From Burkholderia sp. TSV86 (lineage in GTDB: Bacteria; Pseudomonadota; Gammaproteobacteria; Burkholderiales; Burkholderiaceae): a stretch of 64,000 nt of DNA. Shown here piece after piece: positions 46,717-56,011 of the stretch. Where the stretch lies: positions 310,001-374,000 of the forward strand of contig NZ_LOWB01000116.1 in the NCBI RefSeq assembly GCF_001522865.1. Direction: 5' to 3'. Each line of letters starts with the position of its first letter. Position 1 is the stretch's first letter. The notes below the pieces were generated by a model, which was not told the origin of the DNA, made no database searches, and was given only the letters and a program-made list of their open reading frames with translations. The translations under genes were made by a program, and so were the position numbers.

Positions 46717-47172
46717 TCATTGCAGCATTTGCCCCGCGTGAGGCCAGAAGCTTTCGCGGCCGCTGTAGTCGCGTATTGCCGCGGCGACAACGGTTTGCCA
46801 ATTGAGCTGGGCGAGCCGGCGCGACAGCTCGGCTGCCGTGAACGCCATGCCGATGTCCAGGCCGTTTTGGTCGATGCCCATTACGTTGCTGCGTACGTCG
46901 CCCCATGCGATGACGAACGCGTGGGTGGCGCTATCGATGTACCAATCCCAGCCGAACGTCAGATGCGCGGCGCCGGCGGATGGTGGGCGCTCCCATTCGG
47001 TGTAGCCGGCAACGCGTGCGTTGATCGCACTCGTGCGCAACTCGGCGAGCAATTCGGAATCGAGCCCGGACGACACATGGACGAGTTCGAGCACGGCGAG
47101 CGCTTGCATGGGCAAACGCACGTAGCCGTCGGTGGATGGGCCGCGAAAGCGGTGGAGCAAAGGTGAATTCAT
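46717..47172 (-). CDS. rsaM: RsaM-like quorum-sensing modulator
   Basis: This 151-residue protein has the RsaM pattern: GYVRLPMQALAVLELVHVSS, AGYTEWERP, LTFGWDWYIDS, and SNVMGIDQNGLDIG near residue 105. RsaM has no known DNA-binding motif but lowers AHL signalling; it sits between luxI and luxR homologues in many Burkholderia. Here it lies upstream of the synthase gene on the same strand, with 217 bp between containing the lux box, and diverges from the luxR homologue by 71 bp. This is the expected cep/bta-1 arrangement. Confidence 0.9.
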   Translation of the reverse strand: MNSPLLHRFRGPSTDGYVRLPMQALAVLELVHVSSGLDSELLAELRTSAINARVAGYTEWERPPSAGAAHLTFGWDWYIDSATHAFVIAWGDVRSNVMGIDQNGLDIGMAFTAAELSRRLAQLNWQTVVAAAIRDYSGRESFWPHAGQMLQ

Positions 47173-47243
47173 GCCGCAATGTATCAGCCGGCGCGCGTGC
47201 TGAAACCTAGCAAGTATGACAGCGTGAAACAGCCGGAGATCAT

Positions 47244-47963
47244 ATGGAACTGCGTTGGCAGGATGCCTATCTTCAACTCAGCGCTGCGAAGAACGAGCAG
47301 GAGCTCTTTCAGCAGATCGCCGCGTATTCGATGCGGCTCGGCTTCGAATATTGTTGCTACGGCATACGCGTGCCGCTGCCGATCTCGAAGCCCGCCGTTG
47401 CGATCTTCGATACCTATCCGGATGGCTGGATGGAGCGGTATCAAGAGATGAATTATCTCGAGGTCGACTCGACCGTGCGCGATGGCGTGCTCAGCCCGAA
47501 CATGATCATCTGGCCCGAGGCGGACGCCTCGGAGGGGACGTCGCTCTGGCGTGACGCGCGCGAGCACGGGCTCGCGGTTGGCGTCGCGCAATCGAGTTGG
47601 GCGCCGCGTGGTGTGTTCGGCCTCCTGACGATTTCGCGGCACGCGGATCGTCTCACGCAAGCCGAGATCAATCAGCTCACGTTGCAAACGAACTGGCTGG
47701 CCAATATGTCGCATTCGCTGATGAGCCGTTTTCTGGTGCCCAAGCTCGCGCCCGAGGCGTGCGTGACGCTGACGCAGCGCGAGCGCGAAGTACTCTGCTG
47801 GACGGGCGAAGGCAAGACGGCGTGCGAGATCGGCCAGATCCTCAGCATCTCCGAGCGCACCGTGAACTTCCATGTGAACAACATTCTCGATAAGCTCGGC
47901 GCGACGAACAAGGTGCAAGCGGTCGTCAAGGCGATCTCGATGGGACTGATGGACGCGCCCTGA
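47244..47963 (+). CDS. btaR1: LuxR-type quorum-sensing regulator (CepR/BtaR1/BpsR type)
   Basis: This 239-residue protein has an N-terminal autoinducer-binding domain with the conserved ligand pocket (GFEYCCYGIRVPLP, TYPDGWMERYQEMNYLEVD, WPEADASEGTSLWRDAREHG, GVFGLLTISR) and a C-terminal GerE HTH (LTQREREVLCWTGEGKTACE, IGQILSISERTVNFHVNN). It should bind an acyl-homoserine lactone and activate the synthase gene through the lux box at 46565-46584. It is transcribed divergently from rsaM. Named cepR in B. cepacia complex and bpsR/pmlR in B. pseudomallei. Confidence 0.93.
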   Translation: MELRWQDAYLQLSAAKNEQELFQQIAAYSMRLGFEYCCYGIRVPLPISKPAVAIFDTYPDGWMERYQEMNYLEVDSTVRDGVLSPNMIIWPEADASEGTSLWRDAREHGLAVGVAQSSWAPRGVFGLLTISRHADRLTQAEINQLTLQTNWLANMSHSLMSRFLVPKLAPEACVTLTQREREVLCWTGEGKTACEIGQILSISERTVNFHVNNILDKLGATNKVQAVVKAISMGLMDAP

Positions 47964-48134
47964 GTGCCGGAGCGCCGGCGTGCAATCGCGGCCGGGGCAT
48001 GCCGCCATGGCGCGCACCGAGCCGCGTCGGCGGCTAGTGGCGCGGCGCCAAGGCGAAGCGTGCAGCGCTTACGCGGCTCAGCCCGCATGAATGTTTCGCG
48101 CGGCCCGCTTGTCGCGGTAGGCCGTTCGCGCGGT

Positions 48135-48851
48135 TCACTCCATCAATGGTTCGGCTTCCTTAGCAGTCCAGCTTACGCTCGAAATGCTTTTTTCCATGCT
48201 CATCCGGCTCGCGATCTGTTCGAGCCTCGGTTGATCCTTCGGATGCAGCTTGAGCGTGGCCGTCACTTTGATGCGCTCGGGCGCATTCGGTTCGTGCGGC
48301 ACGTCCTCGCTCGTTAGACTCTGGAACGACAGCGGCTTCGCGTACATCGAGTTCGATAACAGCGTGCGCACGTGCACCTCGTCGGCCGCCACGCAGATCA
48401 CGACGATCTGGTATTCGCGCACGAGATCGGCATTCGATACGGGTGTCGCGTTGATCGCGTGGCTGACGCCGCGCAGCAGCGTGTTCGTGGCGAGCACGAC
48501 CCCGGTGCCGGCGAGCGCCGGCAGATAGTGGCCGGCGCCTGACAGCACGCCGACCGCGGCCGAGCACCAGAGCGTCGCCGCGGTGTTGATACCCTGGATC
48601 GAGCCCTTGTCGCGCATGATGACGCCGCCGCCGAGAAAGCCGACACCGGATACGACGTATGCGGCGATTTGCGTGACGCCGGCAATGCCGTTGCCCGTCA
48701 GCACGCCGAGCGTGACGAACAGGCATGCGCCGCTGGCGACGAGCGTGATCGTCCGCAGCCCGGCCGTGCGCTGGCGTATCTGCCGTTCGAGGCCGATTGC
48801 GACTCCGCATGCGAAGGCGGTGAAAAGACGAAGTGCGAATTCGAGAGTCAT
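48135..48851 (-). CDS. mgtC: MgtC/SapB-family membrane protein
   Basis: The 238-residue protein has four to five N-terminal membrane helices (LRLFTAFACGVAIGLERQIR, GIAGVTQIAAYVVSGVGFLG, GGGVIMRDKGSIQGINTAAT) and a cytoplasmic C-terminal ACT-like domain (VREYQIVVICVAADEVHVRT). Conserved RQxRxRTAGLRT and GSIQGINTAATLW patterns place it in MgtC, a virulence factor for growth in macrophages and low magnesium that binds the F1Fo ATPase. ATG 48851 gives the family start MTLEFALRL; the extended frame to 48938 adds no homology. Confidence 0.87.
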   Translation of the reverse strand: MTLEFALRLFTAFACGVAIGLERQIRQRTAGLRTITLVASGACLFVTLGVLTGNGIAGVTQIAAYVVSGVGFLGGGVIMRDKGSIQGINTAATLWCSAAVGVLSGAGHYLPALAGTGVVLATNTLLRGVSHAINATPVSNADLVREYQIVVICVAADEVHVRTLLSNSMYAKPLSFQSLTSEDVPHEPNAPERIKVTATLKLHPKDQPRLEQIASRMSMEKSISSVSWTAKEAEPLME

Positions 48852-49157
48852 GGGTGTTCTGCCGTGCTGAATGCGCCGCGCGCGATGCGCGCGAGCCGCC
48901 CTCGCGGGATCGCGCGTATTGCGAAGGCCGCACGCCACTTTAGCGTGCGAACGAGTGCGGTTGTGTGAAACGGAAATCGCCCGCGTTCCGTTGAACGCGA
49001 GCGGCGGCAGACCAATGCGGCGGGCGGGCGTTCAGGCGAAACGGCGTGCGGACTTTCTTCTTATGCTGCTACTGTCCACGACGGTTCCTGACAAAAATGG
49101 ATGGCCGGGATTCTAGGGGGGACTCGTCGTGTGCGTCAACCCGAGCGAGGCGGTGAT
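48852..49157. other. Gap between mgtC and metallophosphoesterase gene
   Basis: These 306 bp are free of supported genes. I see no magnesium riboswitch-like structure. The region should hold the mgtC promoter. Confidence 0.45.
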
Positions 49158-50327
49158 CTAACCTGCTTCCGCTTCAGGACGCACGAGACGCACGCGTGTG
49201 ATTTCCGACGGTGCGCCGAACCGCTTGGGCGGCCCCCAGTATCCGGTGCCCCGGCTCGTATAGACCCACAAACCGTTCAGGCGCGCGAGCCCGGCGGTAA
49301 ACGGCTGCTGCAGTCTGACGAACAGATTCCACGGGAAAAACTGGCCGCCGTGCGTGTGGCCTGACAACTGCAGCGTGAAGCCCGCATCGGCAGCCGCGCT
49401 CGCGCTGCGCGGCTGGTGCGCGAGCAGCACGCGGATTCGCACGTCGACGGGGGCGCCCGCAAGCGCTGCATCGGGATCGCTGCGATGCGCGGGGTCGAAG
49501 TGACCTGCCGAGTAATCGGTGACGCCCGCGATCACGAGCTGGCCTTCGCCGTGCTCCAGCGTGCGATGCTCGTTGAGCAGCACGTTCAGGCCGAGCCGGC
49601 GGAACTCGGCGATCCATTCGTCGGCGCCCGAGTAGTACTCGTGGTTGCCTGTCACGACGTAGGCGCCGTGACGCGCGCGCAGCTCGCCGAGGGGCGCGGC
49701 ATGGCCGGCGAGCTGCGCGAGCGGGCCGTCGACGATGTCGCCCGTCACCGCGACGAGGTCGGGCTTGAGCCGGTTGACCGCGCTGACGATCGCCTCGACA
49801 TAGTCGCGCTTGATCGTCGGGCCGACGTGGATGTCGCTGATCTGGACGATCGTGAAGCCGTCGAGGGCGGCGGGCAGATCGCCAATCGGCACGTCGACGT
49901 CGACGACGCGCGCGCGGCGCCGCGCATTGAAGAAGCCGACGATGCTGACCGCGAGCGCGGCAAGCGGCACGCCGACGGCCGTCAGTGTGCGCCAGTGCGC
50001 GAGCGATACCGTGCGGGGCGCGAGCGAGTCGATGCTCAGCAGCGACGCGAGCAGCACGTCGCGCGCGAGCGTCAGCACGAACAGCGACGAAAAAAAGCCC
50101 ATCGCGATCAATCCGACCCATGCGACGCGATCGCCGAGCGGCTGGCGCTCGAATACGCGCGACAGCATTCCGAGCGGGATCAGCACACACGATGCGACGA
50201 GCCATAACGCGCCGGCGTAGCGTGCGACGGGTGAATCGAGGTCGGGCAGGAGCCGCAGGCCGACATAGACGTGCAGCAGCACGCCGATGGCAATGAAGCG
50301 CAGCAGAAACGAGGAGAAGCGTCGCAT
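49158..50327 (-). CDS. Membrane-anchored metallophosphoesterase
   Basis: The protein has 389 residues. Four membrane helices occupy about residues 1-135. The calcineurin-like phosphoesterase domain follows: VQISDIHVGPTIK (metal site 1), VAVTGDIVDG (Asp), VTGNHEYYSG (Asn-His) and SGHTHGGQF, then WVYTSRGTGYWGPPKRFG. This is the YkuE/YaeI-type arrangement. The substrate is probably a lipid or cell-wall phosphodiester at the membrane, but this is inferred from anchorage. It precedes the nitroreductase gene on the same strand. Confidence 0.87.
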   Translation of the reverse strand: MRRFSSFLLRFIAIGVLLHVYVGLRLLPDLDSPVARYAGALWLVASCVLIPLGMLSRVFERQPLGDRVAWVGLIAMGFFSSLFVLTLARDVLLASLLSIDSLAPRTVSLAHWRTLTAVGVPLAALAVSIVGFFNARRRARVVDVDVPIGDLPAALDGFTIVQISDIHVGPTIKRDYVEAIVSAVNRLKPDLVAVTGDIVDGPLAQLAGHAAPLGELRARHGAYVVTGNHEYYSGADEWIAEFRRLGLNVLLNEHRTLEHGEGQLVIAGVTDYSAGHFDPAHRSDPDAALAGAPVDVRIRVLLAHQPRSASAAADAGFTLQLSGHTHGGQFFPWNLFVRLQQPFTAGLARLNGLWVYTSRGTGYWGPPKRFGAPSEITRVRLVRPEAEAG

Positions 50328-50390
50328 GGGCGAGGGGGAGAAAGGCGGAAAAGGGCGGGTGGCGCGCGCGCCACCCGCGATGGCGTCACG

Positions 50391-50978
50391 TCATGCGATG
50401 CGCGCGATTTCGTCGAACGACAGGCGCGGATTGCGCGGGAACAGCCCGGCGGGGTCACCGTAGCCAAGATTGATCAGGAAGTTCGACTTGATCGACGTGC
50501 CCGCGAAAAACGCGGCGTCGACAGCCGACTGATCGAAGCCGGACATCGGGCCTGAGTCGAGGCCGAGCGCGCGTGCGGCGACGATCAGGTACGCGCCTTG
50601 CAGCGATGCGTTGCGAAATGCGGTGGCTTCGATCAGCGCGTCGTTGCCGGCGAACCAGCTGCGCGCGTCGGCTTGCGGAAAGAGTTTCGGCAACTGATCG
50701 TGGAACGCGAGATCCATGCCGACGATCACCGTGACGGGCGCGCTCATCGTCTTCGCGAGATTGCCCTCGGATAGCGCGGGCTTGAGCTTGGCCTTGGCCT
50801 GCGGCGATTTGACGAACACGAAGCGCGCCGGACTCGCGTTTGCCGACGTCGGCCCGAGCTTGACGAGATCGATCAGTTCGTGGAGCAACGCGTCGTCCAC
50901 GGGCTTGTCGAGCCAGGCGTTGTGCGTGCGCGCGGTGCGAAAGATCTGGTCGAGGGCGGAATCGGGGAGTCGTGCCAT
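50391..50978 (-). CDS. Nitroreductase-family protein, RutE-like malonic semialdehyde reductase
   Basis: The protein has 195 residues of the FMN-dependent nitroreductase fold: [60 protein letters not shown] and [20 protein letters not shown]. This is the RutE/HadB subgroup (3-hydroxypropionate from malonic semialdehyde in pyrimidine breakdown), though no rut cluster is here. The ATG at 50978 gives the known start MARLPDSAL; the frame extends upstream to 51308 without similarity. It diverges from alkB. Confidence 0.87.
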   Translation of the reverse strand: MARLPDSALDQIFRTARTHNAWLDKPVDDALLHELIDLVKLGPTSANASPARFVFVKSPQAKAKLKPALSEGNLAKTMSAPVTVIVGMDLAFHDQLPKLFPQADARSWFAGNDALIEATAFRNASLQGAYLIVAARALGLDSGPMSGFDQSAVDAAFFAGTSIKSNFLINLGYGDPAGLFPRNPRLSFDEIARIA

Positions 50979-51136
50979 GATGAACGTCCAAGTGAGCGCG
51001 CGAACGGCGGAGCGTGGACGGTTACGTCGGCACCGTGCTCGCGCGGCTAGAATTTCAGTGAAACGGCGGCGCGCCTGATGGAGCGACGCGAGCGCCATGC
51101 CGCGATGATAGCTGGATGCGGAGATTTTGACCGACG

Positions 51137-51766
51137 ATGCTCGATTTGTTCGACGATTTGCCTCAACCCGATGTCGACTGGTATCCGGATTGGCTCGCGC
51201 CAGCCGAGGCCGGGCGGCTGCGTGCGCGCATCGTCGACGAGGCCGTGTGGCGGCAGGACACGATGCGTACTCCGCGCGGCCCGTTGCCGCTGCCGCGCCT
51301 GACAGCATGGCAGGGCGAGCCGGACGCGGTGTACGTGTATTCGGGCATCCGCAACGTGCCGGCGCCGTGGACGCCCGCCGTGTTCGAACTCAAGCGCCGG
51401 GTCGAGGCGGCGTGCCGCGCGCGATTCAACAGTGTGCTGCTGAATCGCTATCGCAACGGTTTCGACAGCATGGGCTGGCACGCCGACGACGAGCCCGAAC
51501 TCGGCCCGGAGCCGGTGATTGCTTCCGTGAGCTTGGGCGCCGCGCGCGTGTTCGATTTGCGGCACAACGCGACAGGCGCCACGCACGCGTACCGGCTGAC
51601 CGACGGCAGTCTGCTCGTGATGCGCGGCCGCACGCAGCGGGAATGGCGGCATCGGGTGCCGAAGGCTCCGGCGGTGCTGGGCGAGCGGATTAATCTGACG
51701 TTTCGCTGGGTGACGGCGCGGCCCGATGGCGCGCCCGTGTGCGCAGGGCTGATGCGGGCGGCTTGA
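51137..51766 (+). CDS. alkB: AlkB-type 2-oxoglutarate/Fe(II) dioxygenase
   Basis: This 209-residue protein belongs to the AlkB family and removes methyl adducts such as 1-methyladenine and 3-methylcytosine from nucleic acids. The iron ligands are His115 and Asp117 ([11 protein letters not shown]) with His172 (WRHRVPK). Arg184 and Arg190 in ERINLTFRW bind 2-oxoglutarate and substrate. It resembles the ALKBH2/3-like subgroup with [12 protein letters not shown]. It diverges from the nitroreductase gene; no Ada-binding site is obvious. Confidence 0.9.
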   Translation: MLDLFDDLPQPDVDWYPDWLAPAEAGRLRARIVDEAVWRQDTMRTPRGPLPLPRLTAWQGEPDAVYVYSGIRNVPAPWTPAVFELKRRVEAACRARFNSVLLNRYRNGFDSMGWHADDEPELGPEPVIASVSLGAARVFDLRHNATGATHAYRLTDGSLLVMRGRTQREWRHRVPKAPAVLGERINLTFRWVTARPDGAPVCAGLMRAA

Positions 51767-51887
51767 TCGGAGGGCGTGACGCGCGCTTGGCTCGCGTGGC
51801 CGCACGGCAGGGGCTGCCGGCACGCGGCGGCGAAATCGCCTGGCCATCGCGTTGTGATTCGATTTCTTTCCTTCCACTGCTGCCGAC

Positions 51888-52193
51888 ATGGCCAAAATCG
51901 CTACGGCGGCGGCGAAGCCTGCCGTCGATACCGTATCGGGTAAGTCGCGAAAGGCCGCGGGCATCATGCCCAATGCGCTTGACACGCCGGACACGCCGGA
52001 CGGCGGGGCTGCCGCGCACGCATCGACCTGTCTCATGCTGGAGCTAGAGCGCGGGCAGCGCATCCTGTCCGAATTTTCCGCGCTTGAGCTGGTATTGAGC
52101 GCGCCGGAGTTGTCCAAGCGTATTGGTATTTCGCGCACGACGACGTTTCACCTGTCGCAGGCGCTCGTCATTCATGTGCGTGCGATCGCATGA
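51888..52193 (+). pseudogene. Truncated IclR-type regulator gene
   Basis: The open frame gives 101 residues. The middle is the IclR N-terminal HTH (LELERGQRILSEFSALELVL, SAPELSKRIGISRTTTFHLS), but the frame ends a few residues after the recognition helix with unrelated VIHVRAIA. The effector-binding domain of about 150 residues is absent. The gene abuts transporter remnants at 52196-52649, so a deletion that joined two genes is likely. A short DNA-binding-only product could still be made. Confidence 0.7.
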
Positions 52194-52195
52194 GG

Positions 52196-52649
52196 TTCGG
52201 TGGTGATCGGCTCGGGGACGGGCGTGCCGGGTTCGCTCGTCTCGACGTTTGCCGTCGAAGGGGGCAAGCCGATGATCGCCCGGTCGTTCGTGTCGTGCGC
52301 ACTGGCGGGGGGAATCACGCGGCGTCCGTGTATATGTCATCGCGGCATTTTGCTTGCTCGCGCTCGGCCTGATGGCGTCGGATTCCATCACCTCATCCGC
52401 CTACACGCCCGGGCACTATCCGACCAGCATTCCCGCAGCCGGTAGCCGGTGGGGCTGCGGGCTCGACAGCGCGAGGCTGAAGATCGCGTCATTCGCCGTC
52501 GCACCCATGGCGGTGCCGCGTGCGATCGTAGGCGGTGATCTGAGTTCGACTTTTACCGGCTTGCGATCGTGCGGTTTGCTGCTGCGCGGCCGGTGCATTT
52601 GGCCTGCATCGAGACGCAAAGGCAGATGCTCGAAAGGCTGAAGACATGA
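52196..52649 (+). pseudogene. Remnant of an MFS transporter gene
   Basis: Pieces in three frames read like one MFS protein in order: SLVSTFAVEGGKPMIARSFV with SCALAGGI (frame of 52200), then VIAAFCLLALGLMASDS and SSAYTPGHYPTSIPAAGSRW (frame of 52354, the last being the aromatic-acid symporter C-half motif), and a C-terminal CIETQRQMLERLKT ending at a stop at 52647-52649. Frames switch at least twice, so it is not functional. It is probably the C-half of an AAHS-type transporter once linked to the IclR regulator. Confidence 0.55.
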
Positions 52650-53213
52650 CGCGCCCGCCGCTCTTAAGCGGATATTGAAATCGCAGACCCGCTGCCCGGG
52701 AATTTCCCGGGCAGTTTGCTTTTGTGTGTTGGAAAAAAAATACAGTGGGCGAAGGCTTGGCGCGAGCGATCGGATAAGCGCTGCGTTTAATCGGGCCTGG
52801 AATTATCTGATTTTTACTTTTTTGAAAAGACAAATTTTGTTTTGAAAAGGCGCCGAGTGTTCGGTGGCTTACCGTTCAATGTAAAAAATAGCGGCCTGAG
52901 TATTAAATGGCCCGCTATTTCAAGTTTTTTAAAAGAATGTTCGTTGGTCTACTCTGTTTTTTTAGCTGTTATCCGCAATGTTGGTTAGGCCACTCTTTTA
53001 AAGTGTTTGAAAGATCGAAAGGTAGAAAGTACTTAATATCCGTGGCTGCGAGGAGTGACCAGGGTTTGCGGGCAGTAGATCGAAAATCGATAAATGATTT
53101 GACATTCTCGATGTGCTGCAAGTTTCTGTTTCCGGCAACTGTCCGATAATCGTTTTATCGGATTATTCACCCTGATAACGCCCCGCGCGAATCCGATTAA
53201 TAGGGGATATTGC
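52650..53213. other. Gap upstream of the trimeric autotransporter
   Basis: This 564-bp region is AT-rich after 52720. It contains a terminator (52692-52723) and a stem-loop CCGATAA-TCGTT-TTATCGG (53143-53161) near the expected autotransporter leader. A short frame at 52907-53149 is not convincing. Confidence 0.5.
52692..52723 (+). terminator. Intrinsic terminator after the transporter remnant
   Basis: CTGCCCGGG, AATTT loop and CCCGGGCAG make a 9-bp stem followed by TTTGCTTTT. Confidence 0.8.
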
Positions 53214-55655
53214 GTGAACAAAATCTACAACGTTGTCTGGAATAAGGCGCGAGGCCAATTGGTTGCGGTTTCTGAAATCTCGGGATCGAAGGGATCGACA
53301 GGAACGGTTGCGTCGGCGGATCGGGTGATCGCTCGCGCCGGCGGCGAAGCGGCGGTTTCCCGCCAAGCGCGTTTTTCATGGGTGAAGCTGAGCTTGATGT
53401 CGCTGTCGGTTTTCGCGGCGACCGGCTGGATCGCGACCGACGCCGTCGCACAGGTTAGCTATGCGGCAGGCTATAACGCGTCGGCCGGCCCTGGTGCGAA
53501 TACCGGGTACGCGCCTGGCGCGCCGTGGGTGCTCAACAATCCGGCTTTCAGCGCAGGCTCGCTGCTGTATGGCACGGCCGTCGGCAATTACGCAAATGCG
53601 AACGGCGAGGGCGGCTCGGCTTACGGTGATCACGCAAGCGCGATCGGCCGCCTCAGCTCGGCGTTTGGCGCGTATGCCAGCGCGAGCGGCGACGGCGCGA
53701 CCGCGATGGGCACCAGCGCGATCGCCGACATGCCGTATAGCGTCGCGATCGGCCTGAACGCGCAAGCACTGCGCGACACCGGCTCGGCGGCAGGTGTTCA
53801 AGACAGCGGCGGAGTGGCGATCGGTTGGAGCGCGAAGGCGCAAGGCGATAGCAGCGATCCGCTGCATGTCTCGTCGCCCACCGCGGTCGGCACGAATGCC
53901 GCAGCGACGGCGAGCGGCACGGTGGCCCTCGGCGAAGGCGCGCAGTCGTCCTCTTATTATTCGAACGCGCTCGGCGCTTATTCGACGGCCGGCGGCCCTG
54001 GTGCGGTCGCGGTCGGCGGCGGCGCGCAAGCGACGGCGCAGGGCGCGGTGGCGATCGGCGGCGCAACGAGCGTCAATAGTGCGTCGGCGCTGTCTGGCTT
54101 TGCGAGCGCCACTGGCGTCAACGCGGTGGCGATCGGCTCGGGCTCGCAAGCAAGCGGCAGCCAGGCAATCGGCATCGGCACGGGCAACGTCGTGTCGGGC
54201 GCCAATTCCGGCGCGTTCGGCAATGGCAACACGATCCAATCGAGCAACGCATTCGTGCTCGGCAACAACGTGACGATCGGCTCGGGCCTTGACGGCTCCG
54301 TTGCAATCGGCAACGGTTCGTCGGTCGCGGCAGCCAACCCCACCAGCAGCGCGACGATCACGACCGCGTCTGGCGGCCAGATCACGCTGTCCGGCTTCGC
54401 CGGCGCGAATCCGACCAGCGTCGTCAGCGTCGGCGCCCAGGGTGCGGAGCGTCAGATCACGAACGTCGCGGCGGGCCGCATCTCGCCGACGTCGACGGAT
54501 GCCGTCAACGGCAGCCAGTTGTATGCGGTGGCGAGCGCCGTGGATAACGCCGTCAACGGCGGCGGGATCAAATATTTCCACGCGAACTCGACCGGCACCG
54601 ATTCGTTGGCGGCGGGCACCGACAGCGTCGCGGTGGGACCGGCGGCAACCGCCTATGGCGACGAATCGATCGCGCAGGGCTTGAACGCGGTGGCCGGCGT
54701 GAGCGGCAACACGGCGGTCAAGGGTGACGTCGCGCTCGGCAGCGGCGCGCAGGCAACGGGCGGACAATCGCTCGCGTTGGGCGCGAACGCGTCGGTTACG
54801 ACGGCGGGCGGCGTGGCGCTTGGCGCTGGGTCGGTCGCGAACCGCGCGGCCGGCACCTATACGGACCCGATCTCGGGCAGCAGCTTCACGACGGCGATGG
54901 GCGCAGTGTCCGTTGGCCTCGAAGGCTCGCTGCGTCAGATCACCAACGTTGCGGCGGGCACGCAGGCGACGGATGCCGTGAACCTCGGCCAGCTTCAATC
55001 GGCCGTCTCGCAACTGAATCAGTCGATCGCCAACATTTCGAACGGTGGCACGAATGGCGGCGGCCAGCCGGTGCAGCAATGGGCGACGGGCAATCCGTCG
55101 AACTACACGGCGCCGGTGGCGAGCGGCGCAGGAGCGACGGCGGTCGGCAGCGGCAGCGTGGCGTCCGGCTCGAACAGCGTCGCGATCGGCGACGGCGCGT
55201 CGGCATCCGGCAACAACTCGGTCGCGCTGGGTGCGCATTCGGTTGCGAGCGCATCGAATACGGTGTCGGTCGGCTCGGTCGGCAACGAGCGCACGATCTC
55301 CAATGTCGCGCCGGGCGTCAACGGCACGGATGCGGTGAACGTCAACCAGTTGAACGCGAGCGTCGGCGGCGCGGTGAACCAGGCCAACCAGTACACCAAC
55401 CAGCAGATCGACAGCGCGCGCCGCGACATGTACAGCGGCGTGGCTGCTGCGATGGCGGTGGCCGGATTGCCGCAGGCGACCGGCGCGGGCAAGAGCATGG
55501 TGGCGGTCGCGGGCTCGACGTGGCATGGCCAGCAGGGCTTCGCGCTGGGCGTGTCGACCGTGACGGACAACGGCAAGTGGGTGTTCAAGGGCTCGGTGAC
55601 CACCAGCACGCGCGGCGGCGCTGGTGCGACGTTGGGTGCGGGATATCAGTGGTAA
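53214..55655 (+). CDS. Trimeric autotransporter adhesin, YadA/BpaE-like
   Basis: The product has 813 residues. It begins with the extended signal region (ESPR) MNKIYNVVWNKARGQLVAVS and a hydrophobic segment ending near AVAQVSYAAG. The passenger has many YadA-head repeats of the SxAxGxxAxA type from about 120 to 400, a first neck (RQITNVAAGRISPTSTDAVN) near 405, a second head and neck (RQITNVAAGTQATDAVNL) near 566, a third set near 684, and a C-terminal membrane anchor (about 725-813, ending GAGATLGAGYQW). Three chains form one fibre on the outer membrane for adhesion. It starts at GTG 53214 after AGGGGAT. It is probably the bpaE homologue of the pseudomallei group; that name is from memory and locus context. 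Confidence 0.88.
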   Translation: MNKIYNVVWNKARGQLVAVSEISGSKGSTGTVASADRVIARAGGEAAVSRQARFSWVKLSLMSLSVFAATGWIATDAVAQVSYAAGYNASAGPGANTGYAPGAPWVLNNPAFSAGSLLYGTAVGNYANANGEGGSAYGDHASAIGRLSSAFGAYASASGDGATAMGTSAIADMPYSVAIGLNAQALRDTGSAAGVQDSGGVAIGWSAKAQGDSSDPLHVSSPTAVGTNAAATASGTVALGEGAQSSSYYSNALGAYSTAGGPGAVAVGGGAQATAQGAVAIGGATSVNSASALSGFASATGVNAVAIGSGSQASGSQAIGIGTGNVVSGANSGAFGNGNTIQSSNAFVLGNNVTIGSGLDGSVAIGNGSSVAAANPTSSATITTASGGQITLSGFAGANPTSVVSVGAQGAERQITNVAAGRISPTSTDAVNGSQLYAVASAVDNAVNGGGIKYFHANSTGTDSLAAGTDSVAVGPAATAYGDESIAQGLNAVAGVSGNTAVKGDVALGSGAQATGGQSLALGANASVTTAGGVALGAGSVANRAAGTYTDPISGSSFTTAMGAVSVGLEGSLRQITNVAAGTQATDAVNLGQLQSAVSQLNQSIANISNGGTNGGGQPVQQWATGNPSNYTAPVASGAGATAVGSGSVASGSNSVAIGDGASASGNNSVALGAHSVASASNTVSVGSVGNERTISNVAPGVNGTDAVNVNQLNASVGGAVNQANQYTNQQIDSARRDMYSGVAAAMAVAGLPQATGAGKSMVAVAGSTWHGQQGFALGVSTVTDNGKWVFKGSVTTSTRGGAGATLGAGYQW

Positions 55656-56011
55656 GCGCGTGGGAAGCCTGAAGTAGCCTTTCACGGCGCTGGCCTCGTT
55701 CGCTGTTTCGCGAGGCGGCGCCGGCATAGGAGCCGGGGCGACCCGGCATAGGCTGATCGATGCGCCGGCCTGCCGGCCGGTGTGATCGGGAAGCCGATAT
55801 TTCAGCCTGTTTTTCTCGACCGCCTGCCGGCTTATGCCGGCAGGCGGTCGTGTCGTATTGGCGGCACGTGTCTCGAGCGGGTGCGGCGGCATGCGCCGCA
55901 CATTGCCGCGCGGTTTCGTATGGCGCATGGCTCGCGCGCGGGGGGGGAGGGGCAATGGCCCGGTCCGGCCGCGAGCGGATGCGCGCGAACGGGCGCGAAC
56001 GGGCGCGAACG
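55656..56011. other. Convergent intergenic region with strong palindromes
   Basis: These 356 bp separate the adhesin and the convergent universal stress protein gene. The main element is the 15-bp hairpin at 55817-55850; other short GC palindromes surround it. No gene is supported. Confidence 0.5.
55817..55850. repeat. Perfect 15-bp inverted repeat
   Basis: CGACCGCCTGCCGGC and GCCGGCAGGCGGTCG flank a TTAT loop. No T-run follows on either strand. It lies between two convergent genes, where it may stop or protect both transcripts. Confidence 0.85.

Noticed and set aside
52907-53149. An 80-codon frame before the adhesin
   Set aside because: It has no good ribosome binding site and lies in an AT-rich leader; the composition alone explains the open frame.
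53376-55955. Very long minus-strand open frame of 859 codons opposite the adhesin
   Set aside because: It is a mirror of GC-rich repetitive coding DNA. The product is arginine-rich with no family pattern, while the plus strand encodes a clear YadA-type protein.
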